From NCBI GenBank assembly GCA_021521415.1, contig JAIQDT010002043.1, positions 62,001-126,000 on the forward strand: a DNA stretch of 64,000 bases, in the 5' to 3' direction. Shown one piece after another: positions 1 to 12,443 of this stretch. The DNA comes from Bidens hawaiensis (taxonomy: Eukaryota; Streptophyta; Magnoliopsida; Asterales; Asteraceae). The number at the start of each line of letters is the position of its first letter. Position 1 is the stretch's first letter. The notes under the pieces are model-generated. The model saw only the letters and a list, made by a program, of their open reading frames with translations. It was not told where the DNA came from and searched no databases. Position numbers and translations under genes: made by a program.

Positions 1-87
1 CACATGTCAAAAATCTATTGATTTCTTACTATTCCTAGAAAATTCTTTATTTTTATTTGAATTCTTAAATATACACGCGCGCGCGCG

Positions 88-561
88 CTTTTGTTCCCTG
101 TATTATGGGGTTGTTTTACATTATTCATTTTTAATATTTATATGTTTTTTTGGATTTTAATTTTATTTATTGTATGTAAATTAATAATATACTTAGGATT
201 TGATGATGAAAGTATTTCACAAATAAATGAGATGTTATAGCCCGGTTTAAAAGCTATCTGGGTTTGGTGAGACCCATGATCCGCTTATTTTTTTTTTACT
301 AAAAACTTGTTTCTTAATATAAATAATATCTTTTTTAAAAAAATCGGATATTAATTTTTAGTATATCCCTATTTTTATATGTTTTTCATATCAAATATTT
401 AATGAAATCAATTTATTTTAATAAGATGTTATAACCCATTTAAGTGCTACAAGGATTTGGTGAGACCCGCACCCCGTGAATTCGGGTCAAATACATGATA
501 ATTCTTCATTTACAAATAAAGCAACCAGAGAGTTAAAGGTTTCATTTATATGTATTTAAGA
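88..561 (-). mobile_element. Small Helitron-like repeat, copy 1 (degraded)
   Basis: This AT-rich unit is homologous, in the same order, to the unit at 930-2955 and to the reverse complement of 22470-22977. Each copy carries the phrase GCTATCTGGGTTTGGTGAGA twice or in a diverged form. The copy at 22470-22977 has clear Helitron ends (A|TC...CTAG|T). Here the TC end, read on the minus strand, is at 560-561, while the CTAG end has decayed. There is no coding sequence, so it is non-autonomous. Confidence 0.55.
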
Positions 562-601
562 TATATTATATATATTTAAGATATATATATATATATATAT
601 A
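551..601. repeat. AT-rich simple repeat
   Basis: A TATATTTAAGATATAT segment is repeated and then runs into (AT)n and a short (AC)n tract between two Helitron-like copies. Confidence 0.8.
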
Positions 602-607
602 CACACA

Positions 608-740
608 CTAGTTTTTATCCCTCGTATTACGAGGGTTGTTTAAATTTTTCGTGTCTAATATTTTCGTTTATAATATTGTGAATGTATTATTTTAGATTTT
701 AGTTTATTTATTGTAAAAAGTTAAGAATATACTTGAACCT
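608..740 (-). mobile_element. Helitron 3' terminus, truncated copy
   Basis: On the minus strand the sequence ends with a 6-bp-stem hairpin (CCCTCG-loop-CGAGGG, 619-635), a short spacer and then CTAG (608-611), with A as the neighbouring plus-strand base. That is the standard Helitron 3' end. The following 100 bases resemble the interior of the neighbouring copies, and then similarity fades. Confidence 0.6.
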
Positions 741-1162
741 ATTTTAATTAATTTATGTTAGATTATGTTTATTTTATAATGAAACATTGAATGAATCATC
801 TACTTAATTTTTACATTTATTTGTTTGTTTTCATTTATTGTAATTTGGATATTATTTTATGAAACTTTTCATTTAAGTTAAACTTAAAAGAAAAAAAGCA
901 TCACTAATGTAACTAAATCCATATTGAAAAATTAAATAAAATTAGGGTTTGATTACGGGGTTTGTTTTACATTTTACGTTTTTAATATTTATATATTTTT
1001 TTGTATCTTAATTTTATTTATTGTAAGGAAATTAATAATATACTTAACGTTTGACGATGAAAGGGTTTCATAAATAAATGAGATGTTATAACCCGTATAA
1101 AAGCTATCTGGGTTTGATGAGACCCGTAACCCGCTTATTTTTTTTTACTATAAAATTGTTTC

Positions 1163-1174
1163 ATAATTATAAAT
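1163..1174. repeat. 12-bp target-site duplication (left)
   Basis: ATAATTATAAAT occurs here and again at 2694-2705, exactly flanking the inserted retroelement fragment. Uninterrupted copies of the host repeat have this site once. Confidence 0.8.
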
Positions 1175-2674
1175 CTCATCAAAGCATTAGATATTATCAG
1201 GTCTGAGGGGCCTCGTTTGGGTCTTGAATTAAACGTTAAGAAAACAGAGTTATTTTGGCCAACATGCAATGGGGTGAAGGCACAGGAGGGGTTGTTCCCT
1301 TGCGGGATTGGAAGGCCGGTGCTTGGCGTGAAACTCCTTGGTGGTGCTGTAAGCCAGGATGCGGGGTTTATCAGCAGTTTGGCTATGAAAAGGGCATCTA
1401 GCGCTGTGGAACTGATGAGCTGTCTCCCAAGACTTCGGGATCCTCAATGCGAGCTTCTTTTGCTTCGCTCATGTATGGGAGTCGCCAAGCTTTTGTTCGG
1501 TTTGAGAACATGCCAACCTATGTATGTGGGGGAAGCTGTTTCTATATTTGACAATGGTCTTCGAAGGGCGATTGAGGACATCGTGGTTTGTGGAGGTCCG
1601 TTCTTTGGGGATCTCCAATGGAGGTTGGCATCACTTCCGATCCGTTATGGGGGGTTGGGTCTCTGTTCGGCCGAGGATGTATCTACATATGCTTTTGTGG
1701 CTTCGAGAGCACAGTCGTGGTGTTTGCAAGACCATATTCTTCGGGGTTGTGATATTTATGGGTTGGACTCTGATTATGGGTGTGCGATGGATCGTTTACA
1801 TACTTCACTTCCAGATTTTGATTTTAGCGGGTTCGCTAATAAGGACACCGCCCCCCCTAAAGCCCAACATGTTGTGGCGAGTGCCTTATTTAGTGGAATC
1901 GTCAAGAGTTTAGAAGTGAAGTTTGATCTATCCCCTAGCCAAAAGGCGGTGTTTGAATGCCTTCGGGCTCCTCGGGCTCAGGATTTTCTAACGGCCATCC
2001 CCATTGAAGGATTAGGCCAACGTATGTCGGGTTTGGAGTATCGGGCTATCCTTAAGTACTGGTTAATGATCCCTATGTTCCCGACGGATGAACCTTGCCC
2101 AATTTGTCGTAAGGTCTGTTTGGATTCTTTTGGTGACCATGCGGTGCATTGCAAAGAATTGCCTGGCTTTAAATACAGACATGATCTGGTTAGGGATGTT
2201 CTGTGTGATGTTCTTAAACGGGCAGGGATTTCTGCTAAAAAGGAGGCCCCTGTTAACTTTCTCACGGATCCTATTGAAGGGAGGTCTACTTTACGACCAG
2301 CTGATATTCTTGTGTTCGGGTGGGCAGGGGGGAAACACGCCTGTGTGGATCTTACAGGAGTGTCTCCTCTTGTTGGGCTCAGGGACCGTGGGTTTGTTGT
2401 GGGTCAGGCTGCGTTGAAGGCTGAATCGGGCAAAGTTGTTAAACACGAGAAAGCTTGTTTAGATAATCAACATGTCTTTCTACCATTTGCCTTTGATACA
2501 TTTAGTTTTCTGGCTCCAGAGGCTGTGAAATTTTTGAGTAGGGTTCAGCGCGTCGTACACGGAACCTCTTCAGCTTCTAGGTCCCAAAACTTCGTTTTTA
2601 GCATGATTGGCTTTGCTGTTCAAAAGGGGGTTGCGGCGCAACTTGTTGCCCGTTTGCCTGCCACTTTATTGTAA
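1175..2674 (+). pseudogene. 5'-truncated non-LTR reverse transcriptase: C-terminal part with zinc motif and endonuclease-like domain
   Basis: An open frame runs from the first inserted base (1175) to the stop at 2674, about 500 codons with no internal stop. It starts inside reverse transcriptase, just after the catalytic YxDD region, at the GLELNVKKTELFWP segment, so the catalytic palm is missing. Further on, a cysteine/histidine motif (CPIC...GDHAVHC, near residues 294-311 counted from position 1217) precedes RPADI and ACVDLTG (Asp near residues 363 and 378). That spacing fits the restriction-like endonuclease of RLE-type non-LTR elements. I remember many plant proteins of this kind, often labelled uncharacterised or auxilin-like. 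The open frame suggests a young insertion. It probably makes no functional enzyme because the 5' half is absent and there is no native start codon. The 3' untranslated part is only about 19 nt and has no poly(A). Confidence 0.75.
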
Positions 2675-2693
2675 TCGTTTTATAGTAAATTAT
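1175..2693 (+). mobile_element. 5'-truncated non-LTR retrotransposon insertion
   Basis: The element is the segment between the two copies of the 12-bp duplication. Truncation at the 5' end and a target duplication longer than 10 bp are what target-primed reverse transcription produces. Confidence 0.75.
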
Positions 2694-2705
2694 ATAATTA
2701 TAAAT
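2694..2705. repeat. 12-bp target-site duplication (right)
   Basis: This is an exact repeat of 1163-1174. Confidence 0.8.
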
Positions 2706-2955
2706 AATATTTTTTTTTTAAAAAACGGATATTAATTTTTAGTGTGTTCCTATTTTATAGGATTTTCAAATTTAATATTTGATGAGATTAATTTTTAATA
2801 TAATAAGATGCTATAACCTGTTTAATGACTATCTGGGTTTGGTGAGACTCATACCCGTAAAATCGGGTCAAATGCATGAGAAACCACCATTTAAAAATAA
2901 ATCAATCTGATGGCTTGAGAGAAAATTTGAAGGTTTAGTTTATATATATTTAAGA

Positions 2956-5900
2956 TTAAGATACATATCTTTCAATATATGAATCTAAAATTGTCATAAA
3001 TTAATAAAAAGTCATTTAAAAAGGGTATATATACGCACGTGTGTGTGTGATATTTAATACCTTTGTAAGAGTATACACAAAATTTTGTCTTAATATATGG
3101 ATGCACTATGTTAGTAGCTCGTGTATCACACGGACATAAATTAATAAATTCGTCAGGTAAAGGTAAACATATATGATTGTTTATTTGAATAAATATAAAA
3201 TTATGAATTTATGTGTAAAGATGGTTTTACGTAAATATGTTTTTTTGTAATTATAATAAACTAGATGAATAGAAAGTTATGAGAATTGCAGGTTCACTGT
3301 TTAACAATTTAATGTGTCTGCTAGTAAATTTATTATTAGGTGTATAAAATTAGAATATCACATAATCGTTAGACGTAAAAATTTGTATGAGCTATTAAAA
3401 TATAATACTGAAAAACATTAAGTTACAAAATATAGTGAAATTATATAGTATGATGGAAGTTGTTGGTCGGGTAATACATGAAATTACATTTTACAAAAAT
3501 ATATGAAAGTCATTATGTTTGATAATATTTTCTGAAGAAGCTTGAAAATTGAGGAATAATTTATCAATGTCAATTGTCTTATGTGGAGAAATGACTTTTG
3601 ATTTTCTATTTTGGCTATTTAAAACATCATTTAGTAAATTACAAGTAATTAAAAATAGAGGTTACATTCATATTATTAGCTAGCTAATTATGGATGGAAT
3701 GACAAACAAAGAAATATATTAAAACATATTTAATTTTAATTCTAATTGAATTACTTAATTAAATAATTATTAAAATTGGTAAGAGTGTATGTGACGACAT
3801 CCTATGTAGACAGGCTAGAATGGTGTCATGTGTCAACATAATTTTGCTTTAATAGTATAGTAGGCTAAATACATGTATTAAGCATGCATGTGAGCAAATA
3901 TAAATGAAAACCAATAAGTAATTAGGCAATTAGTGTGAATTCAAATGATTATAAATCGACCTTGTTTTGATAAATAGATTTTAAAAGTGCTATACACATC
4001 TCTCTCATTTCATCACGGTTAGTTAAAAGTGTTGTTCAAATTATAAAAAGGTTACATGGGTTTTTATCGCTTGAATATGCTTAACTTTGTGTCGAGTCAT
4101 GGCATGCTAACAAGTGTGGTCATAAATTTCAGCCTTGCTCTCTACATTGTATATATACATGTATATATGTAACTAATCAATAATAGTTTTTTTTTAACTC
4201 AAGTAACATATCTACCAAATCAATCATCGTTGATGGTTGTCATTGAATATTATTTTTGATTATTTTTTTAATGAAACAAAACCAAAGGAATAGTAGAAGG
4301 TGGGGGTTAGTTTTAATGGGGTTACCTTTTCCAAGAAAGTGACACCATTGTTTGATTGGGTTCACGAGTGTGTGTGATTCCTTTATGCCTAAACCATATG
4401 ATATGAGTGTACCACACCCTCTCGATTTTCAATAGGTCCCCTACCTCTCATTTTTGTACCCATCATCATTGTTCACCATCAAGGTGACATAACACACTCA
4501 TTTCATCTCAATGGTGAGGAAAAAATACTTATGATAAAATAAAGAAAATATATATTGGTTGGAATATAATCATTGCTAAGAATGTTAACTAAATTATACG
4601 AAGCCAATCATTCATCAACATAATGTTCTTTAAACTAACACACAACCATAAAACACACACTAGCCATAAATCATAATGTATATGTTTATCTATATATATC
4701 CCTTCGATGCACAAAAGAACGGAGTTTTTTTTTTTTTTTTCCTAAAAGGGTGTTGTCAAAAAAAGTATTTACCAAAATAGTGCTATTACAAAAGTATCTA
4801 CCAATTTAGTGTTTTTTGGATTTCTCTCTCATAATATCATTGGGTAGCCACAAAACAAACTATTTGAATAATTTTAGAAGTAAGGTTTGTTTTTTATTAA
4901 ATAATTCTATTTTTTTTTTCTTCTATTAACTAAACATGTTTGTAATATAATAATAACATATAATATATATATATATAAAAATAATAACAAATGTAACACA
5001 TAAATATGTCTACCGATCTTTATAAAAATAAAAAATAAACAAACATAAACTTTATATAAATAAATTCTCTTATTATTATTATTATTATTATTATTTTGTC
5101 TTTTAGATATAATTATTGTAAATAAAAAAATTAACGAGTCATCTTAACGAGCCACGAGCTGGCTTAAGCTTTCAACAAGTCGAGTTTGAGCTTGACTTTC
5201 AGCATGTTAAAATAAACGAGCTGAGTTAAGCCAGCTCCTTTTTCAAGCTTGAGCCCAAGTCTGGTTCGACTCGTGAACAATTCTTATCCGATCAAGTTAG
5301 CTATTGGCAAATTTATTTCTCTTTATCCGTTGAATTCAAATTTGGTTATTCAAACGACAATTTCATGTGTAACCTCCTCAAACTAAAACTTAAATATTGC
5401 CATTATCTAAAAATATTATACCTTTTTATATTATTATATAAAGTAAAGCACTTATGCATATAAAAAAGGTTTACTAAAAAGTGAAATTATCATACAATAG
5501 AATTTAGCATTTACTATAATCACAATGAAGATTATATAAACAGTGAAATTACAAAAATAACAAAAGTTAACAGATGATGTTAAGAAAAAAACATATCTAT
5601 TATCTTTTTACAAGCCTTTTTAATGCTAATAATGATATGACGAAAGAATCTTTCAAATTACGAGACTTGCAAATTAAAAAGAAAGAAAAAACATGATTTA
5701 ATAATACACGAAAGAGTTTTCTAAATTGCGAGACATGCAAATTAAAATAAAAAGACACTTGTTTTCTTTAAAAGTAAAAAAAAAAATTACAGATGCATTT
5801 AATAAAAAAAATTGTTTACAAAAATATTAAAACTAATTTTTTTTATTATGGACAAAGGTTATCCAATTATATTAGAAGTGAGAAGAGCTAAAAACATTAA

Positions 5901-6007
5901 ATTGGTAAATACTTTTGAATGAACACCATTTTAGTAAATACATTTTTCCACAACATTTTTTTGGGAAAAAAAACTCCAATCAATCATACCTATTATTTCT
6001 CACAAAT
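2956..6007. other. AT-rich intergenic DNA, nothing assigned
   Basis: No open frame of note, RNA gene or element boundary was recognised. It holds a (TTA)n tract near 5071-5095 and, at 5140-5280, a GAGCT/GAGCTTG-rich stretch of the sort common in dispersed plant repeats. Confidence 0.6.
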
Positions 6008-6122
6008 AGTCTAAGCTATTATAAGTAGGGTCTGGGAAGGGTGGGATGTGGGCGAACCTTGCCTCTATCTCTAAAGATAGAGAGGTTGCTTCCGGGGAGA
6101 CCCCCAACTCAAAAGTAGATAG
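6008..6122 (+). repeat. SINE-like dispersed repeat, copy 1
   Basis: The core runs AGGGTCTGGGAAGGG, then ATGT, then GCCTCTATCTCTAAAGATAG and AGAGGTTGCTTCCG. Related units are at 15705-15865, 52042-52440 and 56500-56645. The family resembles tRNA-derived plant SINEs, but no clear box A/box B pair was seen, so the class is uncertain. Confidence 0.5.
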
Positions 6123-6126
6123 ATAT

Positions 6127-6129
<3 letters not shown>

Positions 6130-6190
<61 letters not shown>
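6130..6190. repeat. (AT)n microsatellite
   Basis: About 30 uninterrupted AT dinucleotides. Confidence 0.95.
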
Positions 6191-6193
<3 letters not shown>

Positions 6194-6523
6194 CTAAGTA
6201 TAAAATAAAAACCCACTTGAGTTGTGAAACCTTTAGAAACCCATTCTCAACCACATGTTTTTAATTAATGTTTAAATCTTGTGGTCCATAATTAAAGTGA
6301 ATAAAAAATGTAAATATAAATATAACTTTTTCTCTCTCCTTAAAACATATATAAAAATTAGTAAAAAAATGTTAAAACATAGCAAAACATTTTTTTTTAT
6401 GTTTTGATGTTTTGAATTAAATGTTACAACATATATTACATGTAACAAAAAAAAAACGATGTTACATAGGGTTTTCGCGGGTTTTCACAACTTAAATGAG
6501 TTTTCATTTTAACCTTACCCTAT
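6191..6523. mobile_element. MITE with imperfect ~45-bp inverted ends, inside an (AT)n tract
   Basis: The left end (AGGCTAAGTATAAAAT then AAAACCCACTTGAGTTGTGA) matches the reverse complement of the right end (GGGTAAGGTTAAAATG then AAAACTCATTTAAGTTGTGA) at roughly three quarters of positions. (AT)n sequence lies on both sides (6130-6190 and 6525-6546). There is no coding capacity. Superfamily is unsure, perhaps Mutator-like. Confidence 0.55.
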
Positions 6524-6546
6524 GTATATATATATATATATATATA

Positions 6547-6779
6547 ATAAACTACAACACTATGATATTAGTCAGTTTAATTCACATTTCATTATAGCTA
6601 AACTAAAAACAAAACCACAATAGAATTTAGTAAATAATAATAAATAGAAAATAATAATTCTAAAAGTAATAGTAATAAAGATAATAATACTAACAACAAC
6701 AGTAATAATAATGACAATAATAATAATAATAATAAAGGTTATAACAAGAAATAGCCTCTAATTCTAAAGGTCGTTAACC
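6547..6779. other. AT-rich spacer with AAT microsatellite
   Basis: An (AATAAT)-type tract covers roughly 6660-6740. Nothing else was recognised. Confidence 0.6.
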
Positions 6780-7182
6780 TTAATTCTACGTTTCTAGAAA
6801 CTCCTTTTACATATCCAAACTATCTCAATCTGTCTTCCCTTATCTTATCTGATATACTAGTCACCCCTCGTTTTTCCCCAAAAACCTCGTTTCTTATTCG
6901 ATCTAACCTTGTGTGCCCACATACCACCTTAACATCCTCATCTCTACTATCTCCAACTTACGCATGTATGTTCTTGATGGTCCAACAATCTGTTCCGTAT
7001 AGCATCGTAGGACTAATCGCAACCCTATAAAACTTTCCCTTTAATTTAGTTGGGAACCTCTTGTCGCACAGTACCCCTGTGACAGCTCTCCATTTACACC
7101 ATCCTGCTTGGATACGATGGACTACATCACTATCTATGCCCCAAAATTTACACAATCCAAAAGAACGCATATAAAACTCCAA
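6780..7182 (-). pseudogene. RTE-type LINE reverse transcriptase remnant
   Basis: The minus strand at 6958-7182 encodes a 74-residue piece with [29 protein letters not shown] and [11 protein letters not shown]. These are hallmark phrases of the region just after the RT palm in plant RTE-type LINEs. Homology continues to about 6780 in broken frames (an EMRMLRW-like segment and a GH-like tail), with several stops. The rest of the element is absent, so this is an old internal fragment. Confidence 0.75.
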
Positions 7183-9626
7183 AATTTTGATAAGGTATGA
7201 TGAAATATTATAATTTTGATAATAAATACAACGTTCTTGTTTAAGTTGTGTTGCTATAGATTAAGTTTAACCGTGAAAATTAGACCTAAATGTCTATAAT
7301 GTCCGAACTAAAGTCAAAATAAATTGTACTTAGGGGATAGCCTATATGTCATCAGGAAAAATCTAATCAACGAATGAGGGAGAAAGCGTATGTGAGTTTG
7401 GTCACAAAAGCGGCAAAAGAAGACAACTTGAAACTTATGAACATATTGACCTAAATCAAGAAATATTCAATACATGAAGGTTGAGACTATAACTCATTAT
7501 TATATCCATGTGGTTAGAGGCATATTGGGGTGTAGCCCACCCATGTGACACTCAAAAAACGTCGCAACATCACTGCGCCCATATGAAAAAGGGGCGTTGA
7601 CCATGTTGTTGTCATTGGGAGAACGACGTGGCTTAGGAACATTCATTTTTCAAGCTTATTTAATTAAATAACCAATCATATCTTTTCTTTATTTTAAATT
7701 TTATTTAATTATTTTAAAAAAATCATTTAATTATTTCAGTGGGTTTTAAATTAAATACTATGAGTAAAATCATATAAAGTCTAAATATATGTGTTACAAT
7801 GATGTGACATGAAGAAAAGATGTTTTAAAGTCCACTGTTATGGATGACCTTAGAAGTAATTATTTATCGTTGAGTGAGCTCGGCATCCTTTTTCTTTTTT
7901 TTTAATAGCTAATAGTTTCTTTCACCTATTTCACCACATATCTCAAGTAAAATTAGAACCCACAACTATTTAATTGTTAGACATACACTTTTGTCACTAG
8001 AGTAATTTTCATTTTATAGAGTTTTAAGTGAGTTTAAGAATTTAATAGTTGATATCTAAAATAATTTAATGTGTAAGGCCGTTATCTAGGTTAGACAAAT
8101 CATATATCACCTTTGTCACTAGAGTAATTTTGAACTTGTTAGTTAACTTTGACTCTACCTTAACCAAGAGTTTGGACACGTAGATTCTTGGTGGATTTTA
8201 ATGTATAGAGTTGATATGATAAAGCTTGAGCGGCTCATTGGATCGAGGATGTTTGTTTTGTCTTTTGTTGGTTTATTGAAGTTCTAACATGTCATATAGA
8301 GAAAAACTTGTGGCTTTTATTTACGTAACGAAAGCTTGTTTCACGGGAACTGGGTTATGGCTGTCGGTCTTAAGAGGCTTCCTTTTGCCTCCAAAATGTC
8401 ATTGTTCTAAGTCGAAGGGTGTCCTCGCTTGAAGAATGATATCTATATTATCAAAATCTTTTTTCAGCGAGCTATAGTTGTAACGGCGATATGAAGAAGA
8501 TGATACCTAAGGATAAGACTATGTGTTATAGAGGGTTGGTTTGGGGCTTGGTTGAGAAAAAAGTGTTGCCATGTAGGCGACACATAGATTCACTTTTTAA
8601 TCACTTATAAATAACCGAAAAGGGTGTAGTGGAAGGGGCTTTGTTGGTGATTAGGTAATTATTATTATTTATTTATTATTATATATTATGTTTAGTTCAT
8701 ATATTAAGAAATATAATTGAATACGTATTATTCTTAAATACACGCAGCATTTAAAGGTGATTTCATGTGTATGTATTTAATATTAAAAGAAAAAAGATAA
8801 ATCATCATCTCTCCCCTCCCCCGCGCCCACGACTCGCCCTCCGGCCACCGCCCAACGCCCCCACCTGCTCCCATGTGTAGCGGTGTTTCACCATCGCGCC
8901 CTCCGACGTGGCTATCTCTGGCGTCCTATGGCGCTGTGATAACACACAGCCTAATAAAAATAATATTTTGTTAAATGGATTTTTAGGAGTTTGGACTTGG
9001 TTTTTATTCTGACCACACTCCACAAAAAGTTAACATAGACTAGCATTAACGCGCCCTTAAAACTCCAGCCCGTGATGACGTGGCAAACAGCCATGTTTAT
9101 GTGCACATTAAATCCTATCCGAATTGAAGAGGTGCCCACTGCAAGGGCGCTTTATTTTTAGGCTATTGTGCAAGTTTCATCCATTAAATTTATTTTATTT
9201 ATTTTTTAAACAATAGCTGTTAACTTGTCACTGGCACTAATTAAGAGATTCGGTTCATATCTTATTCAAAGAGCCACAAACTTTTTTATTTACTTTCTTT
9301 TTTCACTTTTTTTTCCTGTAATTAGTTTATGTTTATTTACTTATTTTTACTTTCTTTAGTTTATGTTTATTGCTTTAAATCTAGTTTACTCGTGATTTTT
9401 ATATAATGCAATTCCGATGTTTCTGTGTTTTTTATAATCCAGTTTACTTGTTATTTTCAGATGTTACGTATTTAGTGATATTAATTATTTAATCCATTAA
9501 TTATTTTAAATCATTTCAGTAATTTAGGAGGCAACTAAGCTTTTATGTTTTTAGGGTGGCAGCTAAGCAGACAACTAAGAAAAAATGGGTGATAAGGTGG
9601 CAGTTGAGTAGGTAACAAAGGGCATC
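7183..9626. other. Intergenic DNA, no gene recognised
   Basis: A GC-rich island at 8811-8935 breaks an otherwise AT-rich stretch and gives only short chance frames. Weak inverted similarity links AGCCTAATAAAAATAA near 8949 and its complement near 9165, which may mark a small decayed element. Confidence 0.5.
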
Positions 9627-9629
9627 TAA

Positions 9630-9920
9630 GAGCATTCTCATTTAATTCTGTCTCTGTCTTTATAATTACACTAAAAACACTATTTTTTCTTTCTTATTTT
9701 CAATTAAATAATATTTTTTTATACTTTTATTATTACATTTTCTCTCTCATTCACTCACAACCACTTTCAAAAATATTAAAAAATTATAGAGATAAACAGT
9801 GCCCTTCTCCAAATTTAACCATGAATAATAATATTTTCTCTCTTCTCATCTCACAACCATTTTTATCCATCTCTATGGAAAACCCTCTCACATAATTTAG
9901 AGAATCCATTGGGAATGCTC
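9630..9920. mobile_element. Harbinger-like MITE, 291 bp
   Basis: The element begins GAGCATTCTCATT and its other end reads GAGCATTCCCAAT on the minus strand. It is flanked by TAA at 9627-9629 and 9921-9923. A 3-bp TAA/TTA duplication with such ends is typical of PIF/Harbinger-type MITEs. There is no coding sequence. Confidence 0.75.
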
Positions 9921-10030
9921 TAAGGGTGTCCTTATCATTGGAGATGAAGTTGAAGTTTCTTAAGAAGTTAAAATGATTTGTAAGAATATAATGTGACAGC
10001 TGACTGAGCAGCTAAGGCCATAAGGGCCTC

Positions 10031-10073
10031 TTAGCATTAGAGATAGTCTTACTAGCATTAGAGATAGTCTTAC
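10031..10073. repeat. 21-bp tandem duplication
   Basis: TAGCATTAGAGATAGTCTTA occurs twice in a row, separated by one C. Confidence 0.85.
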
Positions 10074-10474
10074 GCACTATTATTCTTTTTTTTGTTACTA
10101 ATTACTAATAATTAAATATTTAAATTCAATTTTATTTACAGGAGACAGTATATAAATAATGTTTAGTTCTTTAACTTTATTTAATTTATTAATTTATGTT
10201 TTAATCACATTATTTACTTCGTTTATTACTTAATTTGATTTGCTCTACCTTTTTAATAAAAAGGCTTTTATTTGTTGGTCATTTAAAAAAAACTTAAAAC
10301 TATCATTAAGTCTTTATCATATATAAATTAATATTTAAAGAGGCTAAAAGGAGGTTTAACTTTTAAAAAAAGTTGAATTATTGTTGATCTTGTTTTATGT
10401 TAACGGTTAATGATAATTTGACTACTATACGAGACAAGACAAGAGGACTATATTGAGGAGTTTGTTTTAAGGCC

Positions 10475-11000
10475 GTTTGTTTAATAAATAAACGAACACG
10501 AATAAGAAATTTTGTTCGTTTAGTTAAATGAACGAACATGGATAAATGTTGCGTTCGCTCATTTGTGTTTGTGAATTATGTTAGTTTATGTTTGTTAGTT
10601 AAATGTTTGTTTTATATTTATATATTTTATTTGTAATAATCAACCTAACGATTAAATTTTACGATTTTATTGGTTATGTTTAGTTCAGTTTGTTAATGGT
10701 TTGTTTTATAAAGTTTTGCTTTAACTAATAAATCTAACTTGTGCTTCGTTAGCATTATCAGGACAAAACCGTCGATTGGGAGATGATTATTATTATTATC
10801 ATCATCTCAAATGCTTAACACTTTATATTTAATTAAGGTGTAATGTTTTGGATTAAGAATGCCCCCCCCCCCCCTTTAAATAGTACATGTTCATTTGCGT
10901 TCGTAAACAAGTTCAATTCCTTAATGAACGAATAACACGAACAAAATTTTCTGTTTGGTTAGCGTTCATGAACAAGGTTAATACTAAACAAACTAACATC
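10475..11000. repeat. Dispersed GAACGAACA/TGTTCGTT-type repeat
   Basis: Two blocks (10475-10620 and 10884-11000) rich in GTTCGTT, AATGAACGAACA and TTCATGAACA resemble blocks at 49755-49900, 50820-51015 and 55880-56450. A homopolymer of about 13 C lies between them at about 10862. Confidence 0.6.
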
Positions 11001-11081
11001 AGCAAGCCTTTGTTCGGTTTGATTCGATTGCTTACATCCCTACTAATGCTTAATGTATATATATAAAAGTTTTACTTCCAC

Positions 11082-11189
11082 CAATTATATAATTTGGATA
11101 CAAGAATTATATTTGTATATGGTAAGCTTTTCCGGCAATTATATAATTTGGATACAAGAATTATATTTGTATATGGTAAGCTTCTCAAG
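11082..11189. repeat. 54-bp tandem duplication
   Basis: CAATTATATAATTTGGATAC and the following 34 bases at 11082 recur at 11136. A third, shorter and diverged copy is near 11220-11244. Confidence 0.85.
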
Positions 11190-11244
11190 TCTTGTCACCA
11201 TTGAAAGCCGTTTAACCTTAAGAATTATATATTTGTATATTAAT

Positions 11245-12290
11245 GGATGATGCATTTGAGTATCATCTTTTATCGTTGTTTTTTGATATTGACTTGCCCT
11301 AGTCGTGGCCTATTTTTTTACTCGTGCAATGCCCATCAAGATTTCAGGTTTCTCATGGATGGCCCTGAGTGTGTATGTATATATGCATATAGTTTTTGCT
11401 AATTTACCCGGGCATTCGAACTATAGCTTTCGCTTTGGTGGTGTAAGAGTTGCCGGTGCGGCTGGAAATCGGGTTGTTATGTTTGTAGGCTTTCCACCTG
11501 TAATTAACTTAAGTTATTTGTTTTAGTGTTTTAGGAATTAGGAATGGAAATATTTCAAAATGATTTACTTGTCAACTTCATTGGGTTTGATTCTCAACTA
11601 TTGGTGTTTCAGTTGAGGAGACACATGACGGCTTCAATGAGAACGTACTGTGGAAATCCTCATAGTTGATGGACGGTGAGGCAAGCCAAAACTAACATGA
11701 GATGAATGGCTTAGACAAAATTTGTTAGACTTGCATCTCTTTAACGACATTGTCGGTGATATGATTTCTTAGAGGCATCGGATTAAGACTATGGATTAAT
11801 AGGAGAGTGAATAGAACTTTTTTTATGGACCGTTATTTCTCCTTTTTATTTTTTTATTTGCTTTAGCCATAATCTTGCCTTAACATGTATTGACGTATAA
11901 ACATGTAGGGAGTATTCATAGGTACTTTTGAGGGTGTTAGGCTGAACAGTGTGGGTGCTGCATTGCCGCCCAACTGCCTAGCTCACCATCAACACCGCCG
12001 GTAAACACCACCCCCGTTGTTTTGGTGTCGCCAACCGTGAAAAAACTGTGGAATTTTTGCCAACCGTTACACCGGTCGAATCCTCCCCTCCCTTTAATTT
12101 TTTACCTATGCCACCAATATTAATAATAGAAAACCCAGATAAAATAATCGATGTTTATACATGGGTTTTAACGAATTCGTTCAAAATCATGTGAGTTCCA
12201 CAAAAGTTTCTTTTTGAGAAGAAAGTGGTTGTAGAGAAGGTGGCATGATGGAGGTTGAGATTGAGAAGAAAGTGGAGTACTTTAGTTTAA
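11245..12290. other. Intergenic DNA, nothing assigned
   Basis: Only short chance open frames (for example 73 codons at 11305-11526) are present, and no protein family was recognised. Confidence 0.55.
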
Positions 12291-12435
12291 CTAGTTGGGG
12301 ACCCGCGCAATGCGGCGGGGTATACACACAAACATGACATCGAGCGCGTGACGGTGTTACTGTTTCAGTGGTGTAACATTTCGGGTTTCCGTTTAATGCT
12401 AAGTTAAACCTGCGGCTTAATCAACCTTTGAACGG

Positions 12436-12443
12436 TATAAATA
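12436..12443 (+). promoter_or_regulatory. TATA box of LTR A
   Basis: TATAAATA lies upstream of a region conserved with the inverted copy, which has its own TATA-like TATATA at the same place. Confidence 0.55.

Larger units (their letters stand above)
930..2955 (-). mobile_element. Small Helitron-like repeat, copy 2, split by a retroelement insertion
   Basis: The left part (930-1174) and right part (2694-2955) together make one unit of the same family as 88-561 and 22470-22977. The TC end on the minus strand falls at 2954-2955. The unit is interrupted at 1175-2693 by a non-LTR retrotransposon fragment. The uninterrupted copies give the empty-site sequence, which supports the insertion. Confidence 0.6.

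Noticed and set aside
6000..6254. Minus-strand 84-codon frame with a long Tyr-Ile run
   Set aside because: It is a translation of the (AT)n microsatellite.
8805..9139. GC-rich stretch with overlapping frames, considered as a gene
   Set aside because: The frames are short, compositionally biased and lack any recognisable motif.
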